Assembly: GCA_003516285.1 (NCBI GenBank)
Contig: DPCK01000129.1
Span: 1-13,998 of the forward strand
Reading direction: 5' to 3'
Origin: Lutibacter sp.
Lineage (GTDB): Bacteria > Bacteroidota > Bacteroidia > Flavobacteriales > Flavobacteriaceae
Length of the DNA stretch: 13,998 nucleotides
Position numbers and translations under genes: made by a program. Within the stretch, counting starts at the first letter, position 1. Each line of letters begins with the position of its first letter. Under the pieces are notes generated by a model. It made no database searches. It worked only from the letters and a program-made list of their open reading frames with translations, and was not told where the DNA came from. This document shows positions 5,700 to 13,557 of the stretch, piece by piece.

Positions 5700-7118
5700 T
5701 TAAAATTTATTTTCCACTTCGGCAGCTTCCAGCATTAAAAAGTGTAATTCTGTATTTTTTATAAATGGTTTTAACAAATCGCTTCCGGGTCCAAACATTG
5801 CCAATTCCACATAATCGGCAGAATGGTCCATACTGATCCAACCCACTGAATTGTGTTGTTTTTGGATTTGCGCAAAGGCTTCAAAAGGCAAATGTCTTGG
5901 GTTGTATAAGCCGTCATCATTGGCTCTTAAATCGCTGTAATATCCCAAAATTAATTTGGCTTCCTCATCGGTCGGTGTAAATTTATTGGTGTATTCAATG
6001 CGTTCTTTAGCCTGTGAAATGGAGGTTTCTTTGCCAAAGCCGTTTAAAATCCATTCGTTGGTATGTTTGTAGTTTTGGAGGGTGTCAAATTTTTCATTGG
6101 CATTTTTACCATAAATAATGCCCGGATTTGCATTTCCGTGATCTGTGGTTATAATAACCAACGTTTCTTTGTCTTGTTCCGCAAAATCGATGGCCACTTT
6201 GATGGCTTCATCAAGCGCCGCCTGATCGTAAATCAAGCCGGCAATATCGTTTCCGTGCGCTGCCCAATCCACTTTTCCTGCTTCCACCTGAAGCACAAAA
6301 CCTTTAGGGTGATTATTCATTACATCAATCGCTTTTTGGGTCATTTCGCCCAAAGTTGGAATTTTTTCGGAAAGTTCTTTATTGTTTTCTCTGTCTTTTG
6401 AATAAGGAAGTCCGTCATTGTAAAAAACACCCAAAATTGGGTTTTCGCTGCTGACGGCAAGCATTTCAGTTCTTGTTTTCACCACCTGATATCCTTTAGC
6501 TTCAAATTCCTGATACATATCGCGCTTGTCTTTGCGGTATTCCGCAGCAAAATAATTATTTCCGCCGCCCATCATCACATCAAATCCTTGCGCTAAATAT
6601 TCTTCGGCGATAAATTCCTGGTCATTTCGTCTTTTGCTGTTGATGCAAAATCCGGCCGGAGTTGCGTGCGTAATTGGTACAGTGGTCACACAGCCAGCCA
6701 TTTTGCCCACTTTTTTAAACTTTTGCCAAATGGGCAAATGCGCTTCTCCGTTTGGGCCTATATTTAAAGCACCATTGTTAATTCTGACGCCGCCGCCCCA
6801 GGAAGAACTTGCCGCTGCCGAATCGGTTACGATGGAATTTGCCGAAGCCATATCCATTAAGGCACGATTTACGCGGTTGTCTCTATACAACTGCAACCAA
6901 TTGCTGCCTGTTCCGGTTTTTCTGGAAAGGTAAATATCGGTCATATTTAAGGTTCCGGTACTCATACCGTCGCTCACGATTACAATGATATTTTTGGCTT
7001 TTTTACTGCTTTTTTCGTCTTTAAATTCAATTGTCGAAGCTGTAATGTCAAAGGGATTTAACAGGGAAGTGCCAAGCGCAAAAAGCGAACCGTTTCTAAA
7101 AAATTTTCTTCTGTCCAT
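5700..7118 (-). CDS. Alkaline phosphatase (PhoA family), Tat-exported
   Basis: The 472-residue protein should hydrolyse phosphate monoesters outside the cytoplasm. The N-terminus DRRKFFRNGSLFALGTSLL (2-20) has the twin-arginine RRxFF pattern and a hydrophobic stretch, so Tat export of a folded, metal-loaded enzyme is likely. PhoA-family landmarks are all present: D50 in VSDGMSTG, the nucleophile S100 in TDSAAA, H151 and T153 in THATPA, E279, D284 and H288 in VEAGKVDWAAHGND, D326 and H327 in TTDHGN, and H432 in DHSAD. H151 and W285 stand where E. coli PhoA has D153 and K328, the pair seen in Mg-requiring enzymes such as those of Bacillus and Thermotoga. The gene has its own promoter box and is divergent from the M28 peptidase gene. 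Induction by phosphate starvation is common in the family but no Pho box was recognised. Confidence 0.93.
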   Translation of the reverse strand: MDRRKFFRNGSLFALGTSLLNPFDITASTIEFKDEKSSKKAKNIIVIVSDGMSTGTLNMTDIYLSRKTGTGSNWLQLYRDNRVNRALMDMASANSIVTDSAAASSSWGGGVRINNGALNIGPNGEAHLPIWQKFKKVGKMAGCVTTVPITHATPAGFCINSKRRNDQEFIAEEYLAQGFDVMMGGGNNYFAAEYRKDKRDMYQEFEAKGYQVVKTRTEMLAVSSENPILGVFYNDGLPYSKDRENNKELSEKIPTLGEMTQKAIDVMNNHPKGFVLQVEAGKVDWAAHGNDIAGLIYDQAALDEAIKVAIDFAEQDKETLVIITTDHGNANPGIIYGKNANEKFDTLQNYKHTNEWILNGFGKETSISQAKERIEYTNKFTPTDEEAKLILGYYSDLRANDDGLYNPRHLPFEAFAQIQKQHNSVGWISMDHSADYVELAMFGPGSDLLKPFIKNTELHFLMLEAAEVENKF

Positions 7119-7141
7119 TAGGGGTACTATAAAATATTAGG

Positions 7142-7149
7142 CAAATATA
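7142..7149 (-). promoter_or_regulatory. Promoter -7 box of the alkaline phosphatase gene
   Basis: TATATTTG on the minus strand (7149-7142) matches the Bacteroidetes -7 consensus TAnnTTTG. Transcription would start near 7137 and give a leader of about 19 nt before the ATG at 7118. No TTG lies at the usual 17-23 nt; the nearest, at 7165-7163, is only 13 nt away. Confidence 0.5.
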
Positions 7150-7240
7150 AAAGATTAGAAAACAACTGAAGTTATCAAGGTGTTAATAATTTCAATAATA
7201 TAAAATGGAATATTTTAACGTATTGGTATTTTATATTTTG

Positions 7241-7289
7241 ATAATCTAAAAAAAATCCTAAATTTAAATACTTGAAATTTTTAGATTAT
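7241..7289 (+). promoter_or_regulatory. 12-bp perfect inverted repeat including the M28 gene start codon
   Basis: ATAATCTAAAAA (7241-7252) and TTTTTAGATTAT (7278-7289) are perfect reverse complements separated by 25 nt. The right arm contains the first two bases of the ATG at 7288. A near-match to the -7 box, TATATTTTG (7232-7240, one base too long), sits directly before the left arm, so a transcript starting there would begin with this foldback. It could be an RNA hairpin that limits translation, or the DNA site of a dimeric regulator. Both are inference. Confidence 0.45.
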
Positions 7290-9603
7290 GATTCAGAAAA
7301 AATACCACCAAATTATTTCTTTGTTTGTTATAGCCATTACTGTTTATTTCAGTTTTTATTCCTTAATGCCTTCTTCAAAAATTGAAAAAACCAGTTCATT
7401 AACAGAGTTTTCTGTCAATAAAGCCTTGGTACAATTAAAAGAAATCTCCAAAAATCCGCATTTTACGGGTTCAACGGCGCACGAAACAGTCAGAAATTAC
7501 CTTGTTTCCGAATTGGAAAAATTAGGGTTGCAGGTTGAAATTCAGCAACAAATGGCGGTGAACCAGAAATGGAGGGCAGCCACAAACACCAAAAATATTT
7601 TGGCACGAATTAAGGGAAGCGGAAGCGGAAAAGCGTTGTTGTTGCTTTCGCACTATGATTCCAATCCGCATTCTTCATTGGGCGCGAGTGACGCAGGAAG
7701 CGGCGTGGTGGTTATTTTGGAAGGTGTTCGGGCTTTTTTAGCCAAAAAAGAAATTCCAAAAAATGATATTATTATTTGTATTTCCGATGCGGAAGAATTG
7801 GGTTTGTTGGGCGCAAACGCTTTTGTGAACCATCATCCTTGGGCAAAAGAAGTTGGATTGGTATTGAATTTTGAAGCACGCGGAAGCGGTGGCCCAAGTT
7901 ATATGCTACTTGAAACCAATGGCGGAAACAAAAAATTGATCGAAGCTTTTCAACAGGCAAACACCCCTTATCCGGTTGCCACTTCGTTAATGTACAGCAT
8001 TTACAAAATGTTGCCAAACGACACCGATTTAACCGTTTTTAGGGAAGATGCAAATATTGACGGCTATAATTTTGCCTTTATTGATGACCATTTCGATTAC
8101 CATACGGTTCAGGATTCTTATGAGCGAATGGATATGAATACATTCAATCACCAAACCTCTTATTTAATTGCAACACTTAATTATTTTGCAAATGCCGATT
8201 TAGATAACTTAAAATCGGAATCAGATTATGTGTATTTTAATTTTCCATATATCGGATTGGTTTTTTATCCGTTTTCTTGGGTAATTCCAATCTTCATTGT
8301 TTGTGTAATCTTGTTTTTCCTGATGCTTCATTTTGGCGTTTTAAAAAGGAAATTAAGCAGGAAGGGAATCATAAAAGGATTTTACCCATTTTTGGCTTCA
8401 TTGATAACTTCTGGCGCATTGGCGTTTTTTGGATGGAAATTGTTATTGAAAATTTACCCGCAATACTACGATATTTTGCACGGGTTTACCTATAATGGTC
8501 ATTATTACATCGCAGCATTTGTGTCGTTTACGCTGGCAATCTGTTTTTGGTTTTATAAAGGCTATTTTATCAAAAGAACCAAACAGGATTTATCGGTTGC
8601 GCCGCTATTTTTCTGGCTGATGATTAACGGATTTATTGCATTTTATTTGCCGGGAGCCGGATTTTTTATGCTTCCGGTCCTTATTTTATTTGGCATATTT
8701 ATGATTGCTAAATTTTCTATTTCCAAAGCTGATACGATGTTAATTTTTACACTGTTCAGCATTCCGGTGCTCATTATTTTTACGCCTTTGGTGAAAATGC
8801 TTCCGGTTGGGCTCGGTCTTAATATGTTGGTGGTTTCGGCGGTGTTTACCGTGTTGTTATTCGGATTTTTAGTGCCGGTTTTTGCGCAATATAAAGACCA
8901 TAAAAAACTAAGTTTTGTATTTTTGTTTATCGGCTTTATGGCATTGATTTCTGCTTCGGTATATTCGGGATACAGCATTGACCGCAAAAAGCCCAACAGC
9001 GTTTTGTATGTTTTCGACAGCAATAAAAATGAAGCTTATTGGGCGAGTTACAATGCGAAAACAGATGATTTTACCAAACAATTTTTGGGTGAAAATCCAA
9101 CGAAAGGCGGTTACGACGGAAACACAACGGCAAGCAAATATAAAACGGGCATTCAACTTCACGCAAAAGCTATCGTCATAAATCTGCAAAAACCACGGAT
9201 TTCAATAGTTTCAGACACCATTATTGGCACCGACAGAAAATTGAATTTACGCATTGAGTCACCTAGAAATGCTAATAAAATTGAGTTGCTGACCAAAACG
9301 CCCATTAAATTTAAATCGTTTTTGGTCAATAAGGAACCGGTTAAAAATGATAGAAAGAGTGAGTATGTTTTTTCGGTGGAAAAAGGCACCATTATGAATT
9401 TTTACCGAACCGGCAAAGATGAAATTTTAGACATTGAATTTACGGTCAATAAAAATCAAGTGATAAATATTGATATTTTGGAAGCGAAATACGATTTGTT
9501 TACCAATTCGCAATTCAAAATAACACCAAGAACAGAAATGATGATGCCGATGCCTTTTGTGCTGAATGACGCCACCATCATAAAAACCAATATCAAATTT
9601 TAA
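7288..9603 (+). CDS. Membrane-bound M28-family zinc metallopeptidase
   Basis: The 771-residue protein combines an M28 (aminopeptidase Y/ERMP1-like) peptidase domain with a polytopic membrane domain. A membrane helix at 8-25 is followed by an extracytoplasmic peptidase domain at about 40-305. The two-zinc site is visible: H122 and D124 in SHYDS, D135 in SDAGSG, catalytic E169 and ligand E170 in DAEELGLLGA, E196 in NFEARGSGG, and H272 in DYHTVQDS. After that come about eight or nine hydrophobic helices between 323 and 560, then a soluble C-terminal region (566-771) rich in beta-strand-like sequence. It probably removes amino acids from peptides at the periplasmic face; the substrate is unknown. 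The gene lies 2 nt before a DUF2891 lipoprotein gene, so the two form an operon. Its start codon is part of a long inverted repeat. Confidence 0.9.
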   Translation: MIQKKYHQIISLFVIAITVYFSFYSLMPSSKIEKTSSLTEFSVNKALVQLKEISKNPHFTGSTAHETVRNYLVSELEKLGLQVEIQQQMAVNQKWRAATNTKNILARIKGSGSGKALLLLSHYDSNPHSSLGASDAGSGVVVILEGVRAFLAKKEIPKNDIIICISDAEELGLLGANAFVNHHPWAKEVGLVLNFEARGSGGPSYMLLETNGGNKKLIEAFQQANTPYPVATSLMYSIYKMLPNDTDLTVFREDANIDGYNFAFIDDHFDYHTVQDSYERMDMNTFNHQTSYLIATLNYFANADLDNLKSESDYVYFNFPYIGLVFYPFSWVIPIFIVCVILFFLMLHFGVLKRKLSRKGIIKGFYPFLASLITSGALAFFGWKLLLKIYPQYYDILHGFTYNGHYYIAAFVSFTLAICFWFYKGYFIKRTKQDLSVAPLFFWLMINGFIAFYLPGAGFFMLPVLILFGIFMIAKFSISKADTMLIFTLFSIPVLIIFTPLVKMLPVGLGLNMLVVSAVFTVLLFGFLVPVFAQYKDHKKLSFVFLFIGFMALISASVYSGYSIDRKKPNSVLYVFDSNKNEAYWASYNAKTDDFTKQFLGENPTKGGYDGNTTASKYKTGIQLHAKAIVINLQKPRISIVSDTIIGTDRKLNLRIESPRNANKIELLTKTPIKFKSFLVNKEPVKNDRKSEYVFSVEKGTIMNFYRTGKDEILDIEFTVNKNQVINIDILEAKYDLFTNSQFKITPRTEMMMPMPFVLNDATIIKTNIKF

Positions 9604-9605
9604 AA

Positions 9606-10706
9606 ATGCGAAAAGTAATTATTTTAATTTTTTTGGCGACTGTATTTTTCTCCTGCAAAGAAAAACAAAAAGAAGAAGTTGAATTTGAAGATAAAACAGT
9701 GTATTTAAAACCAGAATTAAATGATAAAAGCGCCAATTATTTATATCATTTTGCTTTTGAATGTATCGATCAGGAATATCCAAATAATTTGGGTCAGGTT
9801 TTGGGTGATAGATCCTATTTAAAAGAACCTTCTGAACTGCATCCAACTTTTTATGGCTGTTTCGACTGGCATTCTTCGGTTCACGGACATTGGACTTTGC
9901 TCAATATTATGAAGGAATTACCCAATTTTGAGCACAATGAGGCCATTTTGAAAAAGCTCAAGACCACCATCACCAAAGAAAATATTTTACAGGAAATCGA
10001 CTATTTTGATGATGAGCACAACAAAAATTTTGAACGCACTTATGGCTGGGCCTGGTTGTTGAAAATTGCAGAAACCTTGCGGGATTGGGAGAATCCTGAT
10101 GCCAAATTGATGTACGAAGATTTAAAACCGTTGGTGGATCTCATCGAAAAAAAATATATGGAATTTTTGCCGAAATTAAACTACCCAATTCGCGTTGGGG
10201 AACACCCAAACACCGCTTTCGGTTTGTCGTTGGCATTGGATTATGCCAAAAAATATTCCCCGGAATTGGCGCTGATGATTACTGATAAAGCAAAAGTTTA
10301 TTATATGAATGATCAAGGCTGCCCCGTTACCTGGGAACCTGGCGGATTCGATTTTCTGTCGCCTTGTTTGCAAGAAGCTTCGTTAATGCTGAAAGTATTG
10401 CCTAAAGAGGAATTTATCATTTGGTTTGATGCTTTTTTGCCCGGTTTCAGAAACAATCCTGCCAAGTATTTGGAAGTTGCCGAAGTTACGGATCGTTCCG
10501 ACGGAAAATTGGCGCATTTGGACGGACTTAATTTTAGCCGTGCCTGGTGTTTGTATGAAATTGGAAAGGCTTTAGATAACGATAAAATGATCAATTTAGC
10601 CAACAAACATTTTCAGTACAGCTATGAAAAAATGGATTCAGGTGAATATGCCGGAGCCCATTGGCTGGCTTCTTTTGGCTTGTATGCGATATTGAAAAGC
10701 AAGTAA
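9606..10706 (+). CDS. DUF2891-type lipoprotein
   Basis: The 366-residue product starts with a lipoprotein signal, MRKVIILIFLATVFFSC, with Cys17 as the probable lipidation site; the lipobox is loose, with Phe instead of Leu at -3. Charged residues follow at once (KEKQKEE), as in many exported Bacteroidota lipoproteins. The body matches the DUF2891 family as I recall it, with conserved aromatic and His-rich blocks: GCFDWHSSVHGHW (84-96), RTYGWAWLLKIAE, RVGEHPNTAFGL, FDFLSPCLQEA, HLDGLNFSRAWCL and GAHWLASFGLYAI. The repeated helix-forming blocks suggest an alpha/alpha toroid like that of glycan-acting enzymes, but the activity is unknown. It lies 2 nt after the M28 peptidase gene and ends 24 nt before a strong terminator. 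A shared role in degrading or processing envelope or food polymers is possible. Confidence 0.82.
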   Translation: MRKVIILIFLATVFFSCKEKQKEEVEFEDKTVYLKPELNDKSANYLYHFAFECIDQEYPNNLGQVLGDRSYLKEPSELHPTFYGCFDWHSSVHGHWTLLNIMKELPNFEHNEAILKKLKTTITKENILQEIDYFDDEHNKNFERTYGWAWLLKIAETLRDWENPDAKLMYEDLKPLVDLIEKKYMEFLPKLNYPIRVGEHPNTAFGLSLALDYAKKYSPELALMITDKAKVYYMNDQGCPVTWEPGGFDFLSPCLQEASLMLKVLPKEEFIIWFDAFLPGFRNNPAKYLEVAEVTDRSDGKLAHLDGLNFSRAWCLYEIGKALDNDKMINLANKHFQYSYEKMDSGEYAGAHWLASFGLYAILKSK

Positions 10707-10721
10707 TTTTTTAATATTAAC

Positions 10722-10762
10722 AAAAAAAAAAGTCTAATTTTTATTAAAATTAGACTGTTTTT
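10722..10762. terminator. Bidirectional intrinsic terminator
   Basis: AGTCTAATTTT (10731-10741) and AAAATTAGACT (10746-10756) form a perfect 11-bp stem with the loop TATT. On the plus strand it is followed by GTTTTT. On the minus strand it is followed by ten T (10731-10722 read in reverse, including the last stem position). It serves the convergent transcripts of the DUF2891 lipoprotein gene and pyk, and looks stronger for pyk. Confidence 0.88.
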
Positions 10763-10823
10763 AGGTTTAGTTTAGTTTTTTAAAACGGTAATTACTTCAA
10801 ACTGCAGGCGCTTTAAGCACTTT

Positions 10824-12254
10824 TTATTTGTATTGGGTAATGCGCAAAGTATTTGCCATTCCTCTTTCTTTAACGGGCATTGAAGTGATGTTTATCGCGA
10901 AATCGCCTTCTTTTAAATAGCCTCTTTCGAATGCCATTCTGTTGATATCTTCAATGGTTTCGTCGGTGCTCACAAAACGGTCGTAAAACACACCTTTAAC
11001 ACCCCATAATAAATTGAGCATCGCCAAAATTCTTCTGTTTGATGAAAATACCAAAATATTCGATTTTGGTCTCCAGGAAGAAATATGAAATGCGGTATAG
11101 CCTGAATCTGTTAAAGTTGTAATCACTTCCGCAGAAATGGTGTCAGCGAGTTTTGCAGCCTGATGGCAGATTACTTTTGTGATGTAACGTTCGTTAACAC
11201 ATTGTATGTTTTGGTCAGGAATGGTAATTAAAGGCGAATTTTCAACGCTTTCAATAATTCTTCGCATTTGTTTGATCACTTCCAGCGGAAATGCGCCTAC
11301 AGAAGTTTCTCCGGACAGCATCACGGCATCGGCACCATCCATAATGGAGTTGGCGACATCGTTCACCTCGGCTCTTGTAGGAACCTGATTGATAATCATC
11401 GTTTCCATCATTTGCGTTGCAATGATTACGGGAATATGTGCTCTTTTGGCTTTTAACACCAAACGTTTTTGAATTAAAGGAACCTCTTCCATTGGAACTT
11501 CAACCCCCAAATCGCCGCGGGCAACCATTAATCCATCACAATAAGGCATTAATTTATCAATGTTTGCTACAGCTTCTGGTTTTTCAATTTTTGCGATGAT
11601 CGGAATTTTATGTGGAGAATTTTCCGCGATTAAATCCCTAAGCTGAATTAAATCATCCGCAGTTCTCACAAAAGATAGCGCGATCCAGTCGGCCTCCATT
11701 TTAATGGCAAACAAGGCATCTTCAATGTCTTTTTTTGTAAGAGCAGGCAAGGAGATTTTTGTATTTGGCAAGTTTACGCCTTTTTTGGAATTCAATTTTC
11801 CTCCGCGCAACACTTTAGTGGTAACTTCCGTATCTCTGTCGGTTGCCATAACTTCAAACAATAATTTACCGTCGTCAACCAAAATATGTTCCCCAACTTG
11901 TACGTCTTTTGGGAATCTTTTATAGGTCATAAAGGCCTTTTCCTGTGTTCCTTCGCACTTTACGGTTGTAAAGGTAAACGTGTCTCCCAGATTCAGAAAT
12001 ACGCCATCGCCCATTACGCCAACGCGCAATTTCGGGCCTTGTAAATCGGCCAAAACGGCCACGTGAAAACCGCGACGCACGTTAATTTCCCTGATTATTT
12101 TTATTTTTTCTTCTACATCAGCATAATCGGCGTGTGAAAAATTAACCCGAAATACATTAACGCCGGCCTCCATCATATATTCCATTATTTCTGCTGAGTT
12201 GCAGGCGGGTCCAAGGGTTGCAACTATTTTTGTGCGTTTTCTATTTTTTGCCAT
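10824..12254 (-). CDS. pyk: Pyruvate kinase
   Basis: The enzyme transfers phosphate from phosphoenolpyruvate to ADP in the last step of glycolysis, in the cytoplasm as a tetramer. At 476 residues it has the usual bacterial size without the extra C-terminal PEP-utiliser domain. Motifs in order are RTKIVATLGPACNS (7-20), FRVNFSH (35-41) with R36, N38 and S40, LADLQGPKLRVG (68-79) with D70, the signature IIAKIEKPEAV (219-229) with catalytic K222 and metal ligand E224, MVARGDLGVE (243-252) with D248, IATQMMETM (278-286), and LSGETSVG (313-320). It is the last gene of the fabF-rnc-IPExxxVDY-pyk cluster, starting 2 nt after the preceding stop codon, and is followed by a strong terminator. A second promoter at 12746 probably drives this gene and its upstream neighbour. 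Confidence 0.97.
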   Translation of the reverse strand: MAKNRKRTKIVATLGPACNSAEIMEYMMEAGVNVFRVNFSHADYADVEEKIKIIREINVRRGFHVAVLADLQGPKLRVGVMGDGVFLNLGDTFTFTTVKCEGTQEKAFMTYKRFPKDVQVGEHILVDDGKLLFEVMATDRDTEVTTKVLRGGKLNSKKGVNLPNTKISLPALTKKDIEDALFAIKMEADWIALSFVRTADDLIQLRDLIAENSPHKIPIIAKIEKPEAVANIDKLMPYCDGLMVARGDLGVEVPMEEVPLIQKRLVLKAKRAHIPVIIATQMMETMIINQVPTRAEVNDVANSIMDGADAVMLSGETSVGAFPLEVIKQMRRIIESVENSPLITIPDQNIQCVNERYITKVICHQAAKLADTISAEVITTLTDSGYTAFHISSWRPKSNILVFSSNRRILAMLNLLWGVKGVFYDRFVSTDETIEDINRMAFERGYLKEGDFAINITSMPVKERGMANTLRITQYK

Positions 12255-12256
12255 AA

Positions 12257-12715
12257 TTAAAATATGAGATTTTCTTTCGATTTTAAGGTTGTTGTTTCTA
12301 TTGCGTATGAGGTTATTATCTGACTTATTTTATTTAGTTTAATCACTAAATTTTGAATAAAATCTTCTTTATTACACCCTTCAATTTTCAAAAAAAAGTC
12401 GACTTGCTTTTTTTCCGGTATTAAATAAGAAGTTGTACTGTAATTTCCGCCAAATAAACCTTCTTTTCGTTGGTTGTCAACAATCGCAATATGTTTGTTG
12501 TTGATTAAATAGTAATTGATAAAATTTAACTCATCTTTATATTCAAACAAAGGAAATTCAGCAGTTGAGTCCTGAAAATCTAAATAATCTTTATATCGCG
12601 CCAGTTTAAATTTTAAAAAGCTGTTTAAAAGATAAGCCAATCTATAATCTTCTTCAGTTGAATGAATGCCAATTAATGAATAATCATCTTCTAAATCAAA
12701 CGATAATAGTTGCAT
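12257..12715 (-). CDS. IPExxxVDY family protein
   Basis: This 152-residue protein belongs to a small uncharacterised family named for its motif and found in Bacteroidota, usually between rnc and pyk. The motif reads IPEKKQVDF at 99-107, with Phe replacing the final Tyr. The N-terminal half is acidic and aromatic (SFDLEDDYSLIGIHSTEEDYRLAYLLN), and a segment LFGGNYSTTSYLIPE precedes the motif. There is no signal peptide or membrane helix, so a cytoplasmic location is likely. The function is unknown. The stop lies 2 nt before the pyk start, so the two are probably translationally coupled, which points to some link with central metabolism or simply to shared growth-rate control. A TAnnTTTG box 24 nt upstream gives it its own promoter. 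Confidence 0.85.
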   Translation of the reverse strand: MQLLSFDLEDDYSLIGIHSTEEDYRLAYLLNSFLKFKLARYKDYLDFQDSTAEFPLFEYKDELNFINYYLINNKHIAIVDNQRKEGLFGGNYSTTSYLIPEKKQVDFFLKIEGCNKEDFIQNLVIKLNKISQIITSYAIETTTLKSKENLIF

Positions 12716-12738
12716 AAAAGAAGGAAAATTTAGTCTGG

Positions 12739-12746
12739 CAAAAATA
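12739..12746 (-). promoter_or_regulatory. Promoter -7 box of the IPExxxVDY-pyk unit
   Basis: TATTTTTG on the minus strand (12746-12739) matches TAnnTTTG and lies 23 nt before the ATG at 12715, giving a leader of about 18 nt. No good TTG was found at the -33 distance, so the promoter may be weak or activator-dependent. It would let pyk be expressed apart from fabF and rnc. Confidence 0.45.
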
Positions 12747-12775
12747 CCATTGTTTAATTACAGTAACTAATAATA

Positions 12776-12795
12776 TTACGAAATCGTATTCGTAA
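12776..12795. repeat. Small inverted repeat between rnc and the IPExxxVDY gene
   Basis: TTACGAA (12776-12782) and TTCGTAA (12789-12795) form a perfect 7-bp stem with a 6-nt loop just after the rnc stop codon. On the minus-strand transcript only short A/T sequence follows, so at best it is a weak attenuator or an mRNA-processing stem. Confidence 0.35.
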
Positions 12796-12801
12796 GATTG
12801 A

Positions 12802-13545
12802 CTAACCTATGGTAATTTCGTTTTGAAAAGCATAATAAGCCCTTTTGGCAGCAACTTCTTCCGCTTTTTTCTTTGAGGTCGCCCTTCCTTTGGCAATAAG
12901 TTCCCCATTTAAAAAAAGTTTTACGCTAAATTGTTTTATGGTATCATTTCCGGAATCTTCATAAACCTCAAAAACCAGTTCTTTCTTTTTCTTTTGGCAC
13001 CATTCAATAAACAAACTCTTGTAACTGGTAATTTTACCTTCAAGTTTCAGGATATCAACATAAGGATCAATAACTCTTTTTTTGATAAATTTTTCGCAAT
13101 ATGAGTATCCTCTGTCCAAATAAATAGCGCCTACCAAAGCTTCAAAAATATTTCCGTGAATATTTTCGCCAAAATTGGACAGGATGACGTTACTTCTGAT
13201 AAATCGCAACAATCCCAGGTCTCTTCCAAGTTCGTTAAGGTGTTCTCTGCTTACAATTTTCGACCGCATTTGGGTTAAATAACCTTCATCGCCCGAAGGA
13301 ACCACGTGAAATAAATGCGCGGCTATAACGGTGCTGAGGATGGCATCGCCCAAAAATTCGAGACGTTCGTAATTTAAAGGGAATCCGGTTTTTTTATCAA
13401 ATTCTTTGATGGAACGATGAACGAAAGCTTTTTGGTAATGGGTAATTTCTTTAGGTTTAAAACCTAATATTTTACTTAAATCAGTATAAAAAATGTCCTC
13501 ACTTTTTTTGGGACGGGAAGAAATTATTTTTCGAATGAAACCCAT
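12802..13545 (-). CDS. rnc: Ribonuclease III
   Basis: The product cleaves double-stranded RNA in rRNA and mRNA processing, in the cytoplasm as a homodimer. At 247 residues it has an N-terminal RNase III domain and a C-terminal dsRNA-binding domain. The signature NYERLEFLGDAIL (58-70) holds E60, E63 and D67, and GNIFEALVGAIYLD (131-144) holds the catalytic E135. Position 132 is Asn where E. coli RNase III has the metal ligand D114. The dsRBD spans about 173-243 (SYKSLFIEWCQ to the typical end KGRATSKKKAEEVAAKRAYYAF, about 219-240). The N-terminal extension of about 20 residues (MGFIRKIISSRPKKSED) is basic. It lies 12 nt after fabF, in the standard Bacteroidota order. A gap of 86 nt separates it from the next gene. 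Confidence 0.95.
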   Translation of the reverse strand: MGFIRKIISSRPKKSEDIFYTDLSKILGFKPKEITHYQKAFVHRSIKEFDKKTGFPLNYERLEFLGDAILSTVIAAHLFHVVPSGDEGYLTQMRSKIVSREHLNELGRDLGLLRFIRSNVILSNFGENIHGNIFEALVGAIYLDRGYSYCEKFIKKRVIDPYVDILKLEGKITSYKSLFIEWCQKKKKELVFEVYEDSGNDTIKQFSVKLFLNGELIAKGRATSKKKAEEVAAKRAYYAFQNEITIG

Positions 13546-13557
13546 TCAGTATTGCTG

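Noticed and set aside
7161..7200. Pho box search upstream of the alkaline phosphatase gene
   Set aside because: No pair of direct repeats with the right spacing was seen, so phosphate-starvation control is not claimed from sequence.
8643..9189. Long open frames on the minus strand inside the M28 gene
   Set aside because: They lie opposite a clear membrane-domain coding region, lack motifs and are explained as shadows of it.
11206..11456. Plus-strand frames inside pyk
   Set aside because: They are antisense to highly conserved pyruvate kinase segments with no start signals.
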